This document shows positions 23,901-38,900 of a DNA stretch of 64,000 nucleotides, piece after piece. The translations under genes and the position numbers were made by a program. Each line of letters begins with the position of its first letter. The stretch's first letter is position 1. The notes under the pieces were generated by a model. That model did not search any database, was not told where the DNA came from, and saw only the letters and a program-made list of their open reading frames with translations. The DNA comes from Antedon mediterranea (lineage: Eukaryota; Echinodermata; Crinoidea; Comatulida; Antedonidae): positions 28,401,001-28,465,000 of the forward strand of contig NC_092673.1 of assembly GCF_964355755.1 (NCBI RefSeq), in the 5' to 3' direction.

Positions 23901-26900
23901 GTGCAGCTATTAATTCAGGTGGTATCTGGCTGTTCATGACAGTGTCTAAGTAAGAACACTGTGTAACTTACTGTAACCCCCTATTTGTCTCAAATATTAT
24001 TTCTATGTTTAAAATGTACTCTACATAAAGGGCCGTTGATTTTCTTTGTTGTTTAAAAACTGCATATATCAATCTATATGAAAGTGATTATTTTCACTTT
24101 CATCTCTATAAGGGGACACTTTGTCTGTCCCTAAAGCTCTGTCTACATTATCAAACTTAGTTTGACAAAAGAGTGTGATGTGCCCAAATATGGTAGTGAT
24201 ATGATTAGATATGATACCTTGATATGACCTCATCATGTCCATATATGGCCACATCACATTTTTTTGTCACATAAAGTAGACAGAGCTTACAGTATAAGGT
24301 ATCCCCTTTACAGTAAATTAGCTCTACTACTGTACTACACTAGGTTTTTCAGGTATTTATATGGCATACATACTGGACATTTAAATCAAGTAACCAAGTA
24401 CAATCTAAATTGAGTACAGTATAACTAAGGTTAAGGTTGGGTTTTACTAATGTAAAAAGAACAGAATTATTAAAGAGAAAATGTATGTGTGTATGTAGTA
24501 TACAAATGGTCACAATGGGAAATCTTATGTAAATTGTATGTACAGTATTCATAGTATCTTATGCATTAAAGAGGCTATCTGCTCTTAAGCTCTCTCTATG
24601 CTATCAAACTAGTTTGACAAAAAGGTGTGTGCCCAAATATGGTAGTGATATTCCCAAATATTGTATTGATATGACATCATCATGTCCATATATGGACACA
24701 TCACATTTTTTTTTAAACATAAAGTTTGATAATGTGGACAAGGCCTTGACCTCCAAGAATTTGATACCACTCTACAAATGATGCCACTAAACTTTAAAGT
24801 TCCGCTTTTTAATTACTCATTATCATTGAGGCATGCTATTTTCGGCAAGGGTAATTCAAGAACCATTTAAAAGCTATTAGAATTGTATAGTGAATCAGTG
24901 AGTCAGTGCTTGAACATTCTCATTATATGCAGAGCTCTCTTGAAAAAAACATGAATTAATGGATGAATGGGTGTGCAGTGAATTGTAAATGAAGGTGGTG
25001 AGGGCTAGACAGAATAAAGAAAGAGTAGTACCAAAGTATAACCCATATTATGTTATTTTTATATAAGCTCTGTCTACATTATCAAACTTTGTGACAAAAA
25101 ATGTGATGTGCCCATACAGTATATAGACATGATGATGTCATATCACTGCCATATTTGGACATATCACTGCCATATTTGGACATACAGTATCACTGCCATA
25201 TCATACTTCAAACTAATTCGATAGTGTAGACAGAGCTTTAGAATTGGTAGTATTTTGTGGTTGGTATTTGGGGTCCATCATGTTGTTTCTTCAACCCTTT
25301 CAAATCCCTAACCACCTCTCCCATCCAAACCTCGAGCAAGCAAGATTAATTATTAACATTATTTAAATATTAACAGAGTTTTTATTAATATTATCTATTG
25401 ACAGACCAAAAGTGAATGTAAACTATAAAATAAGATACATCAGGAAACATTAAACATTTAAATGTCAGACAGACTGACTACTGAAAAGATGGTGGAATCA
25501 TCTGGTGTAGGCAATGTAATAAAGATTAACAACAAATGATGGGTGTTTGTAGGATGCTACCTCTTGTTTGTGGGCTATACCATTTGTGGAAAGAGGTGTT
25601 CAATTTGAGTTACAGTACTGTATATCTAGCTCTTTAAGGAGAAAAGGTTTGTCAGTTTGTCCAGGTAAGCGTCACTTGCACAAATTGTTAGTTTGTGTAA
25701 ATTTAAGAAAAATACAGATACAGTTATGAAACTACCAAAATAAATATAAAAACAAACAAAACTAATTTAAATCAAACAAAAACTTCCAATATGACAATTT
25801 TTTTCTTGTTATTTTAGTTTTGTTTTTATTGCAGGAAGTGGAAGTATGATAATATTTTCAACATTTTAATTCCTGATTGTCAAGATTTCCTGATCTGCCA
25901 AAAAATAAATAATCCTTTTAGAAAAATTTAGTCTCAGAAAACCTCTCTATATTATAATATCAGTGGTATACCCAAGGAAGAACTGCGGCGAAATTGATAG
26001 TAATTTGTGTGTTAGGGTTCGGAACTATGGTTTGAAAATCAAAACAAAGGGCACAGTTATTTAAACTAAAATGTTGCATTGTGGGAGATGTGCTAAAAAT
26101 AAATAGAGGATTACAACATTAAATTGCTAGCTTTTTTGAAACTCTTTATATTACATTCTCTTTATTTTATCATTTGCAGTAGACAGGTTATTTCTGGAAA
26201 AAAACACCTCACATTAAAATTGAAAAATTACTAAAAATGGAAACATATTATAGAAGTAGATAATGCATTATATTGGATGGTGATTGAATATTATAAGAAA
26301 TGATGACTATTTTAGAATACTAGACATCATGCTAGTGAAAAATAAAATTGGTGCAAAAACATTAATTATAGGATAAGTGATAGTTTATGCTTAGGGTAAA
26401 ATGCTGTACAGTAGAGAATATTATGCATTTTATTTTAAATTTTTATTTTATAGATGATAATTGCATAATAATATAATTATTTCTGTATGCGAGAATAAGT
26501 AAGAAAAAATTATTTATTACTATGTACAGTAAACGTAATTTAAAAAGTTGGTTTAACTTTATCTCTCGCAGATTTAACTATAGCCTACTGATAGATTTTC
26601 TGTATGCTACTGTATATATGTTTTAAAGTTCCTCTTGAAAATGTCAAATTTTTTCTGAGGTCACATATAAGGTCAATAACCTCTGATTTCATTAGCAGTT
26701 GTTGGTTATCATTACAGTTGATCCATGCTATCTTTGGTTGGATTACAGATCATTTTAGATATTTATCTCCTTATTCTAAGATAAATCATTGATAAAATTT
26801 AAAAGTAGTATTTTGCACATAGATTCTTGACTTTGCATTGTAAGCTTGTAGTTTGTCATGCTTGTGTCGTTAGTTTAAGATGTATTTGCTGGTATTTTAT

Positions 26901-29900
26901 TCATCATGCGTGTCTAATGAATCATCTTATTAAAGATATTTTAAAACATGGCAATATAAAAGAATGGCTCTCGTCTGAGGTTGTACACCTTTTGCTATGC
27001 AAATATAAATGATTACTGTAGATTACTTTCTGACAGTCAGTGGCGGATCCAGTATTTTGAAATAGGGGGTTGGGGGAACGGTGGCAGAGCTTAAAAATGG
27101 AGGGCTGAGCTGCTCCACACCCCGTGGATCCGCTCCTGACAGTAGTTGATCTATATATTTAATGACTTATAATACATACTGTAGTCCACTACCTGTGTTA
27201 GTCTATAGTAACTTTGTAGGCAGCGGCTAATTCTCCAGCAAGGCATATGTTCCTTATAATTACTATATGGTATGATTTCTCATGTTATAAAGTAATGTGT
27301 AGACTAACATACAGTAGCATGTATTTAACAAAGCAATATAAGTTGTCTAATAATTTACCTCATAAAATACATTTAATGGATTACCAATTTTCTATCTAAT
27401 GTGAAGTATGCATAACCCCCAACTATATAATAGTTTTGGAATGGAATAATATTTTATAATGTTTTATTTTTTTTTTAATGTATTGAATTTCATCATGTGA
27501 TAACAAGAAAAAGTTATATGTCGCCCTCTATAAAGAATCTAATGGATTATGCTTATGACTGTGGTGTTCTGTATAGAACAAACATCATAAATATAAAAAC
27601 AATGTTCAACTTAAAACTTTTAACGACCTTTAATTGAATTCTTTTTTTTATTTACAGATTATTTTGAAGGCCTTCTAGAAATTCTACATGGTTATTCAAA
27701 TAATGATTTCTGTATCCCCTGGAAACGACAACGAACATTGCTCTGTAAAGGATGTCGTAAAATTTATTTCTTCAATAACAGAGAGGTAACAATTGTTGTG
27801 AAATAGTATACAAATAATGAATGTTTATAAGTGCGATGGTACAAATAATTTCAAGAAGTTAAAGAGGAAAGGTCTGCTGCTGACAAAAATAGGAATATAC
27901 CACACAATTTGAGCATAAAAATATGGCACTTTTTTTTATCATGTGACCCAAAATTGTCCAATCAAATGACTGAAAAAAACCTGTACCCAAACATCTTCAT
28001 TTATGCTATTGTATATTTCATAACAACCTAAATTTCAGAGTTGGGTTTTCAATTCATACTATTTGCATTACATTATCAAAATATTAAAGAATATATATTA
28101 TTCAAAAGACATTTTTTTGCAGCATTATTTTTCCTGGTTTTATGACAATTTTAACAAAGAATCACTATAAAATGTTATGAAAGGAATAATTGACTGTATT
28201 TAAATATTATGTGCTTTGTTCACATACCATGTACGTTGCATATTTTAATAATTATTGTCATATGATGTGGGTTTTTAGGAATCGAGCCAATTTACAAGTA
28301 AAGAATGTCGTTGCCATCGTTTTACGTTATCTACTGTCACCAAAAGCTTAATCCCGAGACAATCGTGGCTAGCTGGCTTTATATCGCCACCTGGAGGATT
28401 CCAAGGTAAGAAAAAGTGCAAATTAAAATAGCGTAATGGGAATGTGTCGCCCTCTTGAACATAATCACATTTAGTGTGTGGTTTAAAGAATACACCACAA
28501 TTTTACATTTCTATTTGTAATTTTTTTAAAGAACACCCAACTTTAAATATCCTAAAGTGTACTAGTTAGTATATGATTATGTATCTTGTTGAAATTGACT
28601 ATGGGCCTTGTTAAGTCGTAAGTTCTGTCTACCATATCAACTTTATGTTAAAAAAAATATGATGTGCCCATATGGACATGATGATGTCATATCACTACCA
28701 TATTTAAGCATATCACTACCTTATTTGGGCACATCACACTATTTTTGTCAAATACCAAGAATCGACATGTTCCAAACAAAGACACGTAAAAAGGATTTAT
28801 TTCTGAGTCTACTTTGAATAATTTATACATTTTATATCCGGTTACTCACTCTGGAAAAACTAAACCAAGAAAAAAATATGTTCATTTTATCTAGCAGAAA
28901 AAATTGGTATAAAAAAACACAAAAATCCTTGCTACCATGTGTAAATTCAAGCTTTTTTAGAAAGCCTTTTAAAAAACTTTTTTTTCCAAAGAACAACTCT
29001 GATGAGTAAGATTGATAACAGAACCATATATGCTCATAATGCACAAATTCAGAGAATGCTAATATTGGTAATAACATTCATATGAGTACAAACATGATTT
29101 ATTATTCAAAAACTCTTTCCCCCTCTTCCCATATTTAAAAAAAAAGAATCTGTGAGGAAATGTCATCCATCCAGTTTTCTTAGAGGGATGGATACATTTG
29201 AGTAAAACTTAAATATTTAAAGCCCCATTCCCTACGTTTTTTAGATCTAATTTAAGATCACAAACTATATTTAATGTAAAAATAATACTATATGGTCCTA
29301 TTGCGATAACTTTTTTCGTCTTTAAACGGTTAAAAATGTGAAAAATAAGTCGATTTTAATAATTATAGCGGCCCGCTATAAATCCCAAAATGCATTGCGC
29401 GCGGATTGATATTTTTGTTTTTCACCTGTAATTCGCCCACTTTTCGATCGATCGTGAGGCCAAAACAAATGGAAGACTCCTAACTTTTCAGCGAAAATAC
29501 CGGGTTTTCCCCAATTTGTATCAACGGAGTCTGGCAAAAATAGAAAGACAATTAATGCAGCAACTATACAACGTCAGGCTAGGTATATAGCTCGCGTACG
29601 ATGTTCGTACATTACCGATGTTTACCAGCTAGGCCTACAAAACTAAGCCTAGCTAGGCTAGGCCTAAGACCGTCCACGAGAGGTCGATCGCCGCGAGCTA
29701 CTTAGGTAGTGCATTGTTTCTCACTTTTTATCATAATTTACCATAAAACGTACATTTAAGACAAGAAATGACATGGTTTAATGTTTTTAAAGTGATATAT
29801 ATGTATACTTTTCCAAAAAACGTCCAAAATTGCAGGGAAGGGGTCTTTAATGTACTAAATACTTGCCTTCAACTGACAGGAGTTAGAAGAATCTTGACAC

Positions 29901-32900
29901 ATGAAATCTTATCATTAACAAGTGCTACTACCAAGTAGGGTAGGATGTGGCCTTAAGGACCTTTATAGATACTAGTTGGGTTGTGTTTCATTAATACATG
30001 AAATATAATATATCATTAGATAGAAATAGTTGTATGATTACATTATGGGGCATTAGGTTATCTCTATTGTTTTTTAACTATCATTTGGATGCACTACAGT
30101 ACCTATTGATATTGCGTTGGGGTTTAGGATCCTGAGAGTATGTCTTGGTATCCCTCCCCACCACAACAGGACCCCTCACTCACCACTGTTTTCCCCTTCC
30201 TCACTTTTTGATATACTATTTTTAAGTTAGAACACAATTTTTCCTGAAAATACCCTTTTTAGACTAGAGAATGATTTTCCCCTTTTGTGGATAATGTACC
30301 CCATGTAAAAATCCTGACTACGGGGTTGTAATTCTAGAATTTGTCGTGTAAGATGTGTCTACACTATGAAACTTTATGTGATGACAAAAAAATGTGATGT
30401 GATACAGTATATGGACATGATGATGTGATATCACTGCCATATTTAAGCATATCACTACCATATTTGGGCACATCATACTTTTTTTGGTCAAATAGTTTGA
30501 TAGTGTAGACATAGCTTTATATGTGTATACACTACAGACATTTTTCACAGACTCTCTAATATTTTGTTTTGTAGAATCATTGTTATTTGGAATGAAAACA
30601 ATTTAAAAAGCGTTAATTTTCTTCGTAAATAATACATTTCTAATTACAGGAAACCACTGTATGATATCTATAAATTAGTAGACTTAGTAGAAGCTTAGGT
30701 GTAGTAATTCTCATAGACAATAATAATAATCGCTGACATTTAATAGATTTAAAACAATATAATCCTTGGATTAAAAACGTCCGAGAGGAACCTGTTCAAA
30801 TGTAACGGATATTTTTCTTTCGTGCCAAATTTCCCAGGGCAAGTCCCATAAAAGGATGAATTTAAAAGATAGATGAATTTAATACAATTACTTCGGAAAA
30901 GACGTCCTAATAGACATATTGCTTTCCCCTGATTTCGTCTGATCTTTAAGAAAAATACACAAATTTAAAATTATAAAATGACCTTTGTTTATCATTTAAC
31001 GAATGTCAAAATATAAATAGTAATAAAATTCAATTTTAAGCTATATGGAATTTGACTGTAATTCAAGAATATTATTTTTCTTGCACAGTTTCGTTTTTTA
31101 TATAATTTAATATTAAATATGAAACAAAATATTTAAAGTATATAACTTTGCATTGATAAGAATGACAGGTAAAGTTGAGATAAGCTTGTTTCACACTGTG
31201 CTTTAAACAAATCACAGATGTACAAACTTCAGGCCTTTGTAGGTTTTGTGACAAAAATGAAATGGTAATTTCAAGAAAATGTTGTCATCCCATGAATTTA
31301 GTACAGTAAACCCCTCCCCACTTCTTTGGGACACCAAAGAAGGAAGGGGGGAATTTTGCAGAGAAATAAATGCTTGAAAATATGTTTTTAGCACATATAG
31401 CCCAAAACAGGCCGGTGCGGCAGCCACTTTAAGACTCTAGGCACTTGTGCTACCTGATTTACTGTAAAATACTACGGACTTCAACTACGATAGTACAGCT
31501 AAAATTAACAACAAATCTCCCCCCCCCCCCCCTCCACACCAGGCACAATAGCCAGCCATTCTATAGGTGTCTCCCTAATATAAAAGGGTCCTAATTTTAC
31601 CATTTTTCTGAACTTTTTGTATGTTTTTATTGTTTGCTTTTAATTTTATGCCAAATGAATAAAATAATTTTAAAATGTTATTGACGATGGGTTGTGAATA
31701 ATTTCACATTTCTCGTTCTAATCTTTTAAATTATTAGATAAAACATTGATATCTGTGCTTTAATCTTTGCTTATCAATAATAAGTGTGACAAATGAATGC
31801 AATGATTCCATACCTTCCATGGCTCATTACACTATAACATTTTAACGGGCTGGTCTGTCAATATTATCATTGGATTCATAGCCAGTGGGGCTAAAGTATT
31901 TGGAGTGCGAACAGAGCAGTGCTAGGTCAGTCGGATTATCATTCAATAAGGTATATAAAAAGGAAATATTTTTAACACCATATTTCTACTCTGTATTAAT
32001 TTCATTTGATTAACAATATGGTAAGTTATTATTGGGTTCATTTCTTTTAAGTAATTTTCTATTTTTAATTTATTTAGCTTCATTAAAACAAATTATATAT
32101 TTTATCATCCTGTACAACCTTGCTTCTTTTTTTGTTTGTTATCTCTACAATGATTTCTTAGATTAAGCTTCTTTTTTTTTGTGGATATGTTAATTATCTT
32201 TAAAGTAATTTTCTATTTTTAATTTATTTAGCTTCAATAAAACAAATTTATATTTTGTCTGTCATCCTGTACAACCTCAACTCTTTTTTTGTTTGTTATC
32301 TGTACAATGATTTATTAGATTACACTTCTTTTTTGTTGTTGCGGTGGATATATATGTTATTTTAATCATGGTATTCTGAAATAAAATTATGAATGAATGA
32401 AATTGTAGCCTAAATAGGCAGTTAAGTATAGTCCATCCGTATCTTAGTCTATCCATTTTTCAGCTGTTTTGGAGCTTTCCATTACTACAGCAACCGTACA
32501 TCCACCGTGAACCCCTGGGGTATATTACATCCTATACCACAATCTACAATCTCCCTTTCCCCTTCCCACTCTCCAAACAAGCCAGAGACAACTGCTATAC
32601 TAGACTCATTCTATCATGTTTACAATACTGTTGTACCTGCCTAGCTTACTTGGATAAATCAACATTAGCCTATTCTCTCCGAGAAGAGAGCTACAACTTG
32701 AAAATATACAATTTTATAAAACACCCCTATCAGATAATGGTACATTCCTTCTATTGAATAATACTGCTTTGATTTTAGTATCTCACTGCAAAACTGTTAA
32801 ACGTTCAGTATTATTATCAACATATCACATTATATTCACAAAGGCAATGTAGTATTAATAATAAAGTATTACATCGTATGTGTTTTCATCATTTTATAGC

Positions 32901-35900
32901 AATAACACGATATTGGCGCTTCCTAAAGGAAAATGTAATTAGATTTTGATAGCTGATGAGCATGACATAGTTCTCATAATCATAAAGTTAGCACTTTTGT
33001 GGTTGAGTGTGAAGTGATGTTAAAAGTTCTCCAAAACTTCCTCACTAGTTTATGAGATATCAAGCAGAACTTATTCACTTTATTTGAGTATAAGTACGAG
33101 TGTTTATTAGTTATTACTATGTTTGCTTTGGATTTATAACCTACTTAATATGAATAAGGAAATGCTGGTTTAGTTTTTTTTTTACTATTCGACAAATTAT
33201 GGACTGCTATTTTAAAATCAAAATTATTTTAGTAAACACAAATATCAACACCATCTTTACGTGACTTTACTTATAAAAAATAAAAATATCAGTGATTTTT
33301 TTTGTAATGCAGAAACAGAGACTTTTCTATGTGCTTCATTTTGGTCTGTGATATTTCTTGAGGTCTAGAGCTAGTTTATAGAGAATTCTGTTGTACCAAT
33401 TGGTCCTCCCAAAAATATGCGAGACTTTCCAAATAATGTCATTTTATGAATTTTGGGTTAGTTTAGCGCCCTCAAGTTGACACATTTAAACAAAATGTCT
33501 GCATATTTTCAACTGATGTTCACCAACCTAATGTATTTTTCTGCTTGATCTTCTTCGTTAACACAGCCCTGAAATATTACAAATATTTAATGGTGTTTTT
33601 TTTGGCAAGAATTACATTTAAATGTTTTTGTTTCATTACCATTGCTCTCTGGTTCAAGGTTTAAATAAATGCCTAATCATCCAACTTATACTTATCAGTC
33701 AAATTACATTAAAAGTTTTCAAGTTATCACTTCAGCAATGAATGTTCTTAAAAAACCTTGGGGACAAAAAGGGAGAAAAGCTTCCATAAAAGCTCAAGTT
33801 ATTAAAATGAAATTACTCATCAATCAATGCAAATTAGTTAATTAATTAAAAATATAAATTTGTAATATACCACGTTTAGAAAGTTATAAGTAGATCTGGG
33901 AGTGTTTGTATTTGATTTCTTTGAAGTGTCTATATCCAAGTGTCTATATCCAAGTGTCTATATCCAAGTGTCTACATATCCAACATATTGACACTTTGTC
34001 AAGATTTATGGATTTAGTTTTAGTATGCATCTGTCACATACCTTTTACTAAATAGTTTTTTTGGTTCATTAAAGACAGTACAGTAATAGATTTACATTAT
34101 GTTTCTGTCTGTATTTACTTGCTTAACTGTTTACTGGAAATAAGCATTTCTATATTTGAAATGAGCGAGAACACGCCTATTTAAAGGGGACACATAATTA
34201 AAAGGGACATACCTATTTAAAGAGGACACACTTATTTAAAGGGGACACACATATTTAAATAGGACAAACATATATTTAAAGAGGACACACCTAAATGGAA
34301 CACACCTATTTAAAGAGGACACTTTCAACTTTCAATATAAAAATGAAAGAAGAGGGGCAATTATATTTAACACTGTTCAACCCTCTTAATAAAGGTTCAT
34401 TATATTGTGACATTTTTAATGATTCACGTAATCCCATGTAAAGTTCATTAATGGTAATTTTAATTGCATATTAGGTTACCAACCCACTATGTTTTGAACG
34501 TATACGATTGCTTTTCACATCTTCAACTATCCTGTGTTATATGACGTACCTATGTAAATGGAAACTATGCCTATTATATTTGGTTGTATGAAACAAATTA
34601 AACAAGTCTTGTTGTTCTGACTGTCATATTTGCATTTGTATTCTTGCAACAAGATCCAATGCAATGTTTTATGATCAATGTGTGCAAGCTCACCACCCCC
34701 CTTTTTTACCCAATTCAATAATAATAATAATAATAAACAGTATTTATATAGCGCCTAATGGATCACTGACCTCTCTAGGTGCTTTACATAGGACCTTAAC
34801 TAATGGTAATAAACTATCCCCCGCCGGACACCATTCCGGTATTTCTTAGTCGAGGTTTTGGGGATGGAGACAATCAATAATGTGAAAAAAAAAATGTAAC
34901 AAAGCTTAACTATGCTTAACTAAGGTAAAACTATCCCCCGCCGGACACCATCCCGGTATTTCTGAGTCAAGGTTTCGGGGCCAGAATTAAGAATAGAGAG
35001 TAAAATGAAGCATGCACAACTTAAGCTAGGGTTAAACTATCCCCCGCCGGACACCATCCCGGTATTTCTGAGTCAAGGTTTTGGGGCCAGAATTAAGAAT
35101 AGAGAGTAAAATGAAGCATGCACAACTTAAGCTAGGGTTAAACTATCCCCCGCCGGACACCATCCCGGTATTTCTGAGTCAAGGTTTCGGGGAATAACCA
35201 CTCCTCACTCAAATAATGTTTAATCACTTACTTCCTGTTATTTTAACATTATTTCATCGGTTTCAAGTATCAACCACCGGTATATGTGTGTCGTACTTAT
35301 TATGTAGGCGTTTGGTGTTGATAACTCACATGCACCGTTATAAACGATGGTATCTGTCGTTAGTATTAGGATGTCAATAGAAAATAGTTTCTATTGCGAG
35401 GAATTGACGAGCAAAGTGTTGGTTTAGACCGCACATTTTAGATTACTTTGTGTACTTTACTAATTAACACATGCATTTGCATTTTAATTTATTGTTTACT
35501 CAGAAGGACAGTTTGTAATAGCATTTAAACACCTACAGTATATTGGCTATATATCTGCTGGCCTGCAGATCAGATTCAAATTGGACTGTATAAAGTTGAA
35601 ATAAATAAATACAGTACTGTATGATTATCTTACCTATGATATGATTTGTTAGTTAATGCCAAAGACATTGGATCTGTTTTTGCAATATTTTGAAAAAATA
35701 TAGATTTTGAAAAATAAAAATTTAAGTTGTAATTCTATCTTTGATATTTTTGGTCCTAAAAGTGGTAATTTGTTTTCCATATCCAGATTTGTAGGTTCAA
35801 ATCATAGGGCATACCATATGCTAAGGAACACTTTAAAGGTGTACAATCATAACTAAGGCCTTTTCTATACTATCAAACTTTATTTGACAAAACAATGTGA

Positions 35901-38900
35901 TGTGCCCATATATGGACATGATAATGATGTCATATCACTACCATATTTGGGCATATCACTACCATATTTGGGCACATCACACTCATTTTGTCAAACTAGT
36001 TTGATAGTGTAGAGAGTGCTTTAACATTTTAACATTTTGTGCATAAATATGATTGTTAAATTATTAAAGTCTATATTTGCTGATATTAATGTAGGCCAAG
36101 AATAAAATTACTGTAGTTAAACACCAGAATCCTGGGTTCAAATCATAACACATGTCATGCAAAGGCACTCAACAAGACTTTAATAGGAAGCATGAATTTG
36201 AGTATTAAACTATTAAAACCCATAATAATTTGCTCGGATACATTAGGCCTATAACATTATCAAAAGTTAAACACCAAGGTTATGTTATATTATATTTAAA
36301 TAGTGCTATTATTATGCCTGTTTTATAGTACTACCAGTATTATTAAACCAATGCAAATATACATACAGCTTTGTATTCTGTTTTTTTTTTCCCCTTCTCT
36401 GACATAATCTTCTTACCATATGGCATAGTAGTAGTAGTATTGGTACCAATGCGGTATATTTTTTCTCGCATAATTGGTTTTGGTTCTGCAAATATAAATC
36501 CAGTCTTCTACAGTAGTAATGAGGATTATGATGACTGTTACAACATGTCATTTTAGCAGAATTTAATTTATCTGATGGTGTGATTACTGTGTGATGTATA
36601 TATCCAGGTAGGAAATACTGTAGTTTAATGTTGCTTGGAAAATCTTTCCAAATTATTAGTCCAGCTACTGAAAATGTGCAGTCTGCGGACTACATGACTT
36701 ATGCAATCAATTATTTTATTAGGAATGTTAAATTCAGTAATTTTGTGTAAACCAAATTTTCAGTTTTCTAATTTTATGTTATTAAATTGTTTTTGACTAT
36801 AAATGAATATTATTACAAGGCAAATTATGTTTAAACTAGTTTATAAATAGTTAAACTTTAAATTACTATTTTACCACAACAATCATCTTTTGTTCTGTTT
36901 AACATAATAAACTTTGCAAATAATGCAATATACAAAGTGAAACACATACCAATTGACTCGGTAGAAAACAAAAGATAAACTTTGTATGAACAAAAAAAAA
37001 GACAGAAAAAAGATTACAAAACCAGCCGAGCGGCACAGGTCAAACGTTTTTTAAAATACATTTTTCCATCCTGGTTGTTTGATGTCTGTAAAACGTCGGT
37101 GTTTGTCGTGGTTTTTCCTTCTTTGAATGCGGAATAAGCTGCAGGGATTACATGCTGATGAGCACAATGGGGCGATGATTTGTGTTTAGGATTCTGTTTC
37201 ATTCAGCAAGGTATTTAAAACAGATTTGTTGAAATGGTATTAAAGGTGAACCGACCAAATAGCTTTCATGTGTATTTGTCTATCTTTTACTTAGTATAAT
37301 TGGTACTCTGTTTATTAATGATACTTGTGGATTTACGCATATCTCGCATAAACATCTATTCGGAAATTGGCTTTAACAGAAACCTTGATCTTGTGTTTTG
37401 AATTGTATATGATGATGTGATTTGTATTTCATTATGCTTTCAACCAAACCTTGCCTGTTGTGATCTGTTATTATATGTAGGCTGTCGAGATTGTGTTTAT
37501 TTCTTGGATAATATTTGAATAAATTGCTAATTTGGATTTTATACCAGTTCACGTAAGTCCGCAATTATTTAAAAACAAAAAGATTTTCATTCAGTGTCGT
37601 GTCTCTTCTGTAATAGGATATCATGGCTGTGATTATCTTATCCATTATCTTTGTCATTAATGTTCCTACCCTTTTATTTAATGTTGACATAAACAATAAT
37701 GTATAATTAGTACTTTAGTGTTTGAAATGTTCATTCAATGGCCATGCCATCTTTAGGAATCCAATTGTACCTAATTACTGTATTAAGAATATTAAAGAAT
37801 TTAAAGAAATATTTGTAATACTTAAATATATTAAACATTTCATTTTCTATTATATAGTGTTACTGCTTCATTATTGTCACTTGTTCTTATTATTTTTTGT
37901 AAACATGTTAAAGGGCAAACTGAGACAAGTTTACTTCCAGGTTGGTCCTCAGTTTATGCTCTGTAATATATGTATATGGCATTTGATGAAATAAATGTTG
38001 GTTGAATTGAATTGCTTTATTTATCTCATAATTTTGAAGGCAACTACTGTATACTGTTCTTGTGCCAATTTTCTTCTGAAGACACATGGCCGTCATTGAT
38101 GAATAGTATCGGTTGACTTCGCTGCTGGTGTTTACTCGAGGTCCAAGTTTATAACATGCCATACACCGTTATTTTACTTCAATTACTGTTTATGAACACA
38201 CTGTTAGGTGTGTGCAGATTCCAGAGGCATGCTTTTAACAGCTAAAATGAAGTTTTGTTGTTGTAGCTATGATAGACCATTAGTATTATATTATTAGCAT
38301 TCAGCATATAAAAAAAAACCTGCGGGATCTTCCCCTTTACAATATTTTTTTTCTAATAAAAAGTATATGGTAAATTGACAGTCACATCATGTAAACACTC
38401 AAATGGATTTTAATGTGAGCATGCATGATGACATATTCCAAATTGGTTTCTATAATTCGACTTTTGTTATAAAAATAATGTGTTATGAGAACATCTACCT
38501 GATTAAAATAGATTTTTCTTCCTTTATGTTAACGTTTTATTGTAAAGTAAACAAAGTGGTTTTTAAAGCATTGTATAGGTAATGTAAACATGCAAATTGT
38601 GGCTTGTTCACTTGGGTGCATCTATTATAATTTGTTAATTTTAAAAGATATATTAAGAATTGTATTCAAAATCACAGACTTTACAACGACTGAAGTAGTT
38701 GGTCGTAAAACAACCCTTTTCTGTTCATTGTATGGAAATTAAACATCAACAAATTGCATATATTGCTGAAATTTGCATATCATACCATTGCCAATAATAA
38801 GGCATACCCACTTACATATTCATTGAGTATATGGGTTAGAATAGAACACCTATTGCGGGGACACCTTCAGGACCCAACATACAGTATCCTCCTAAGTAGA

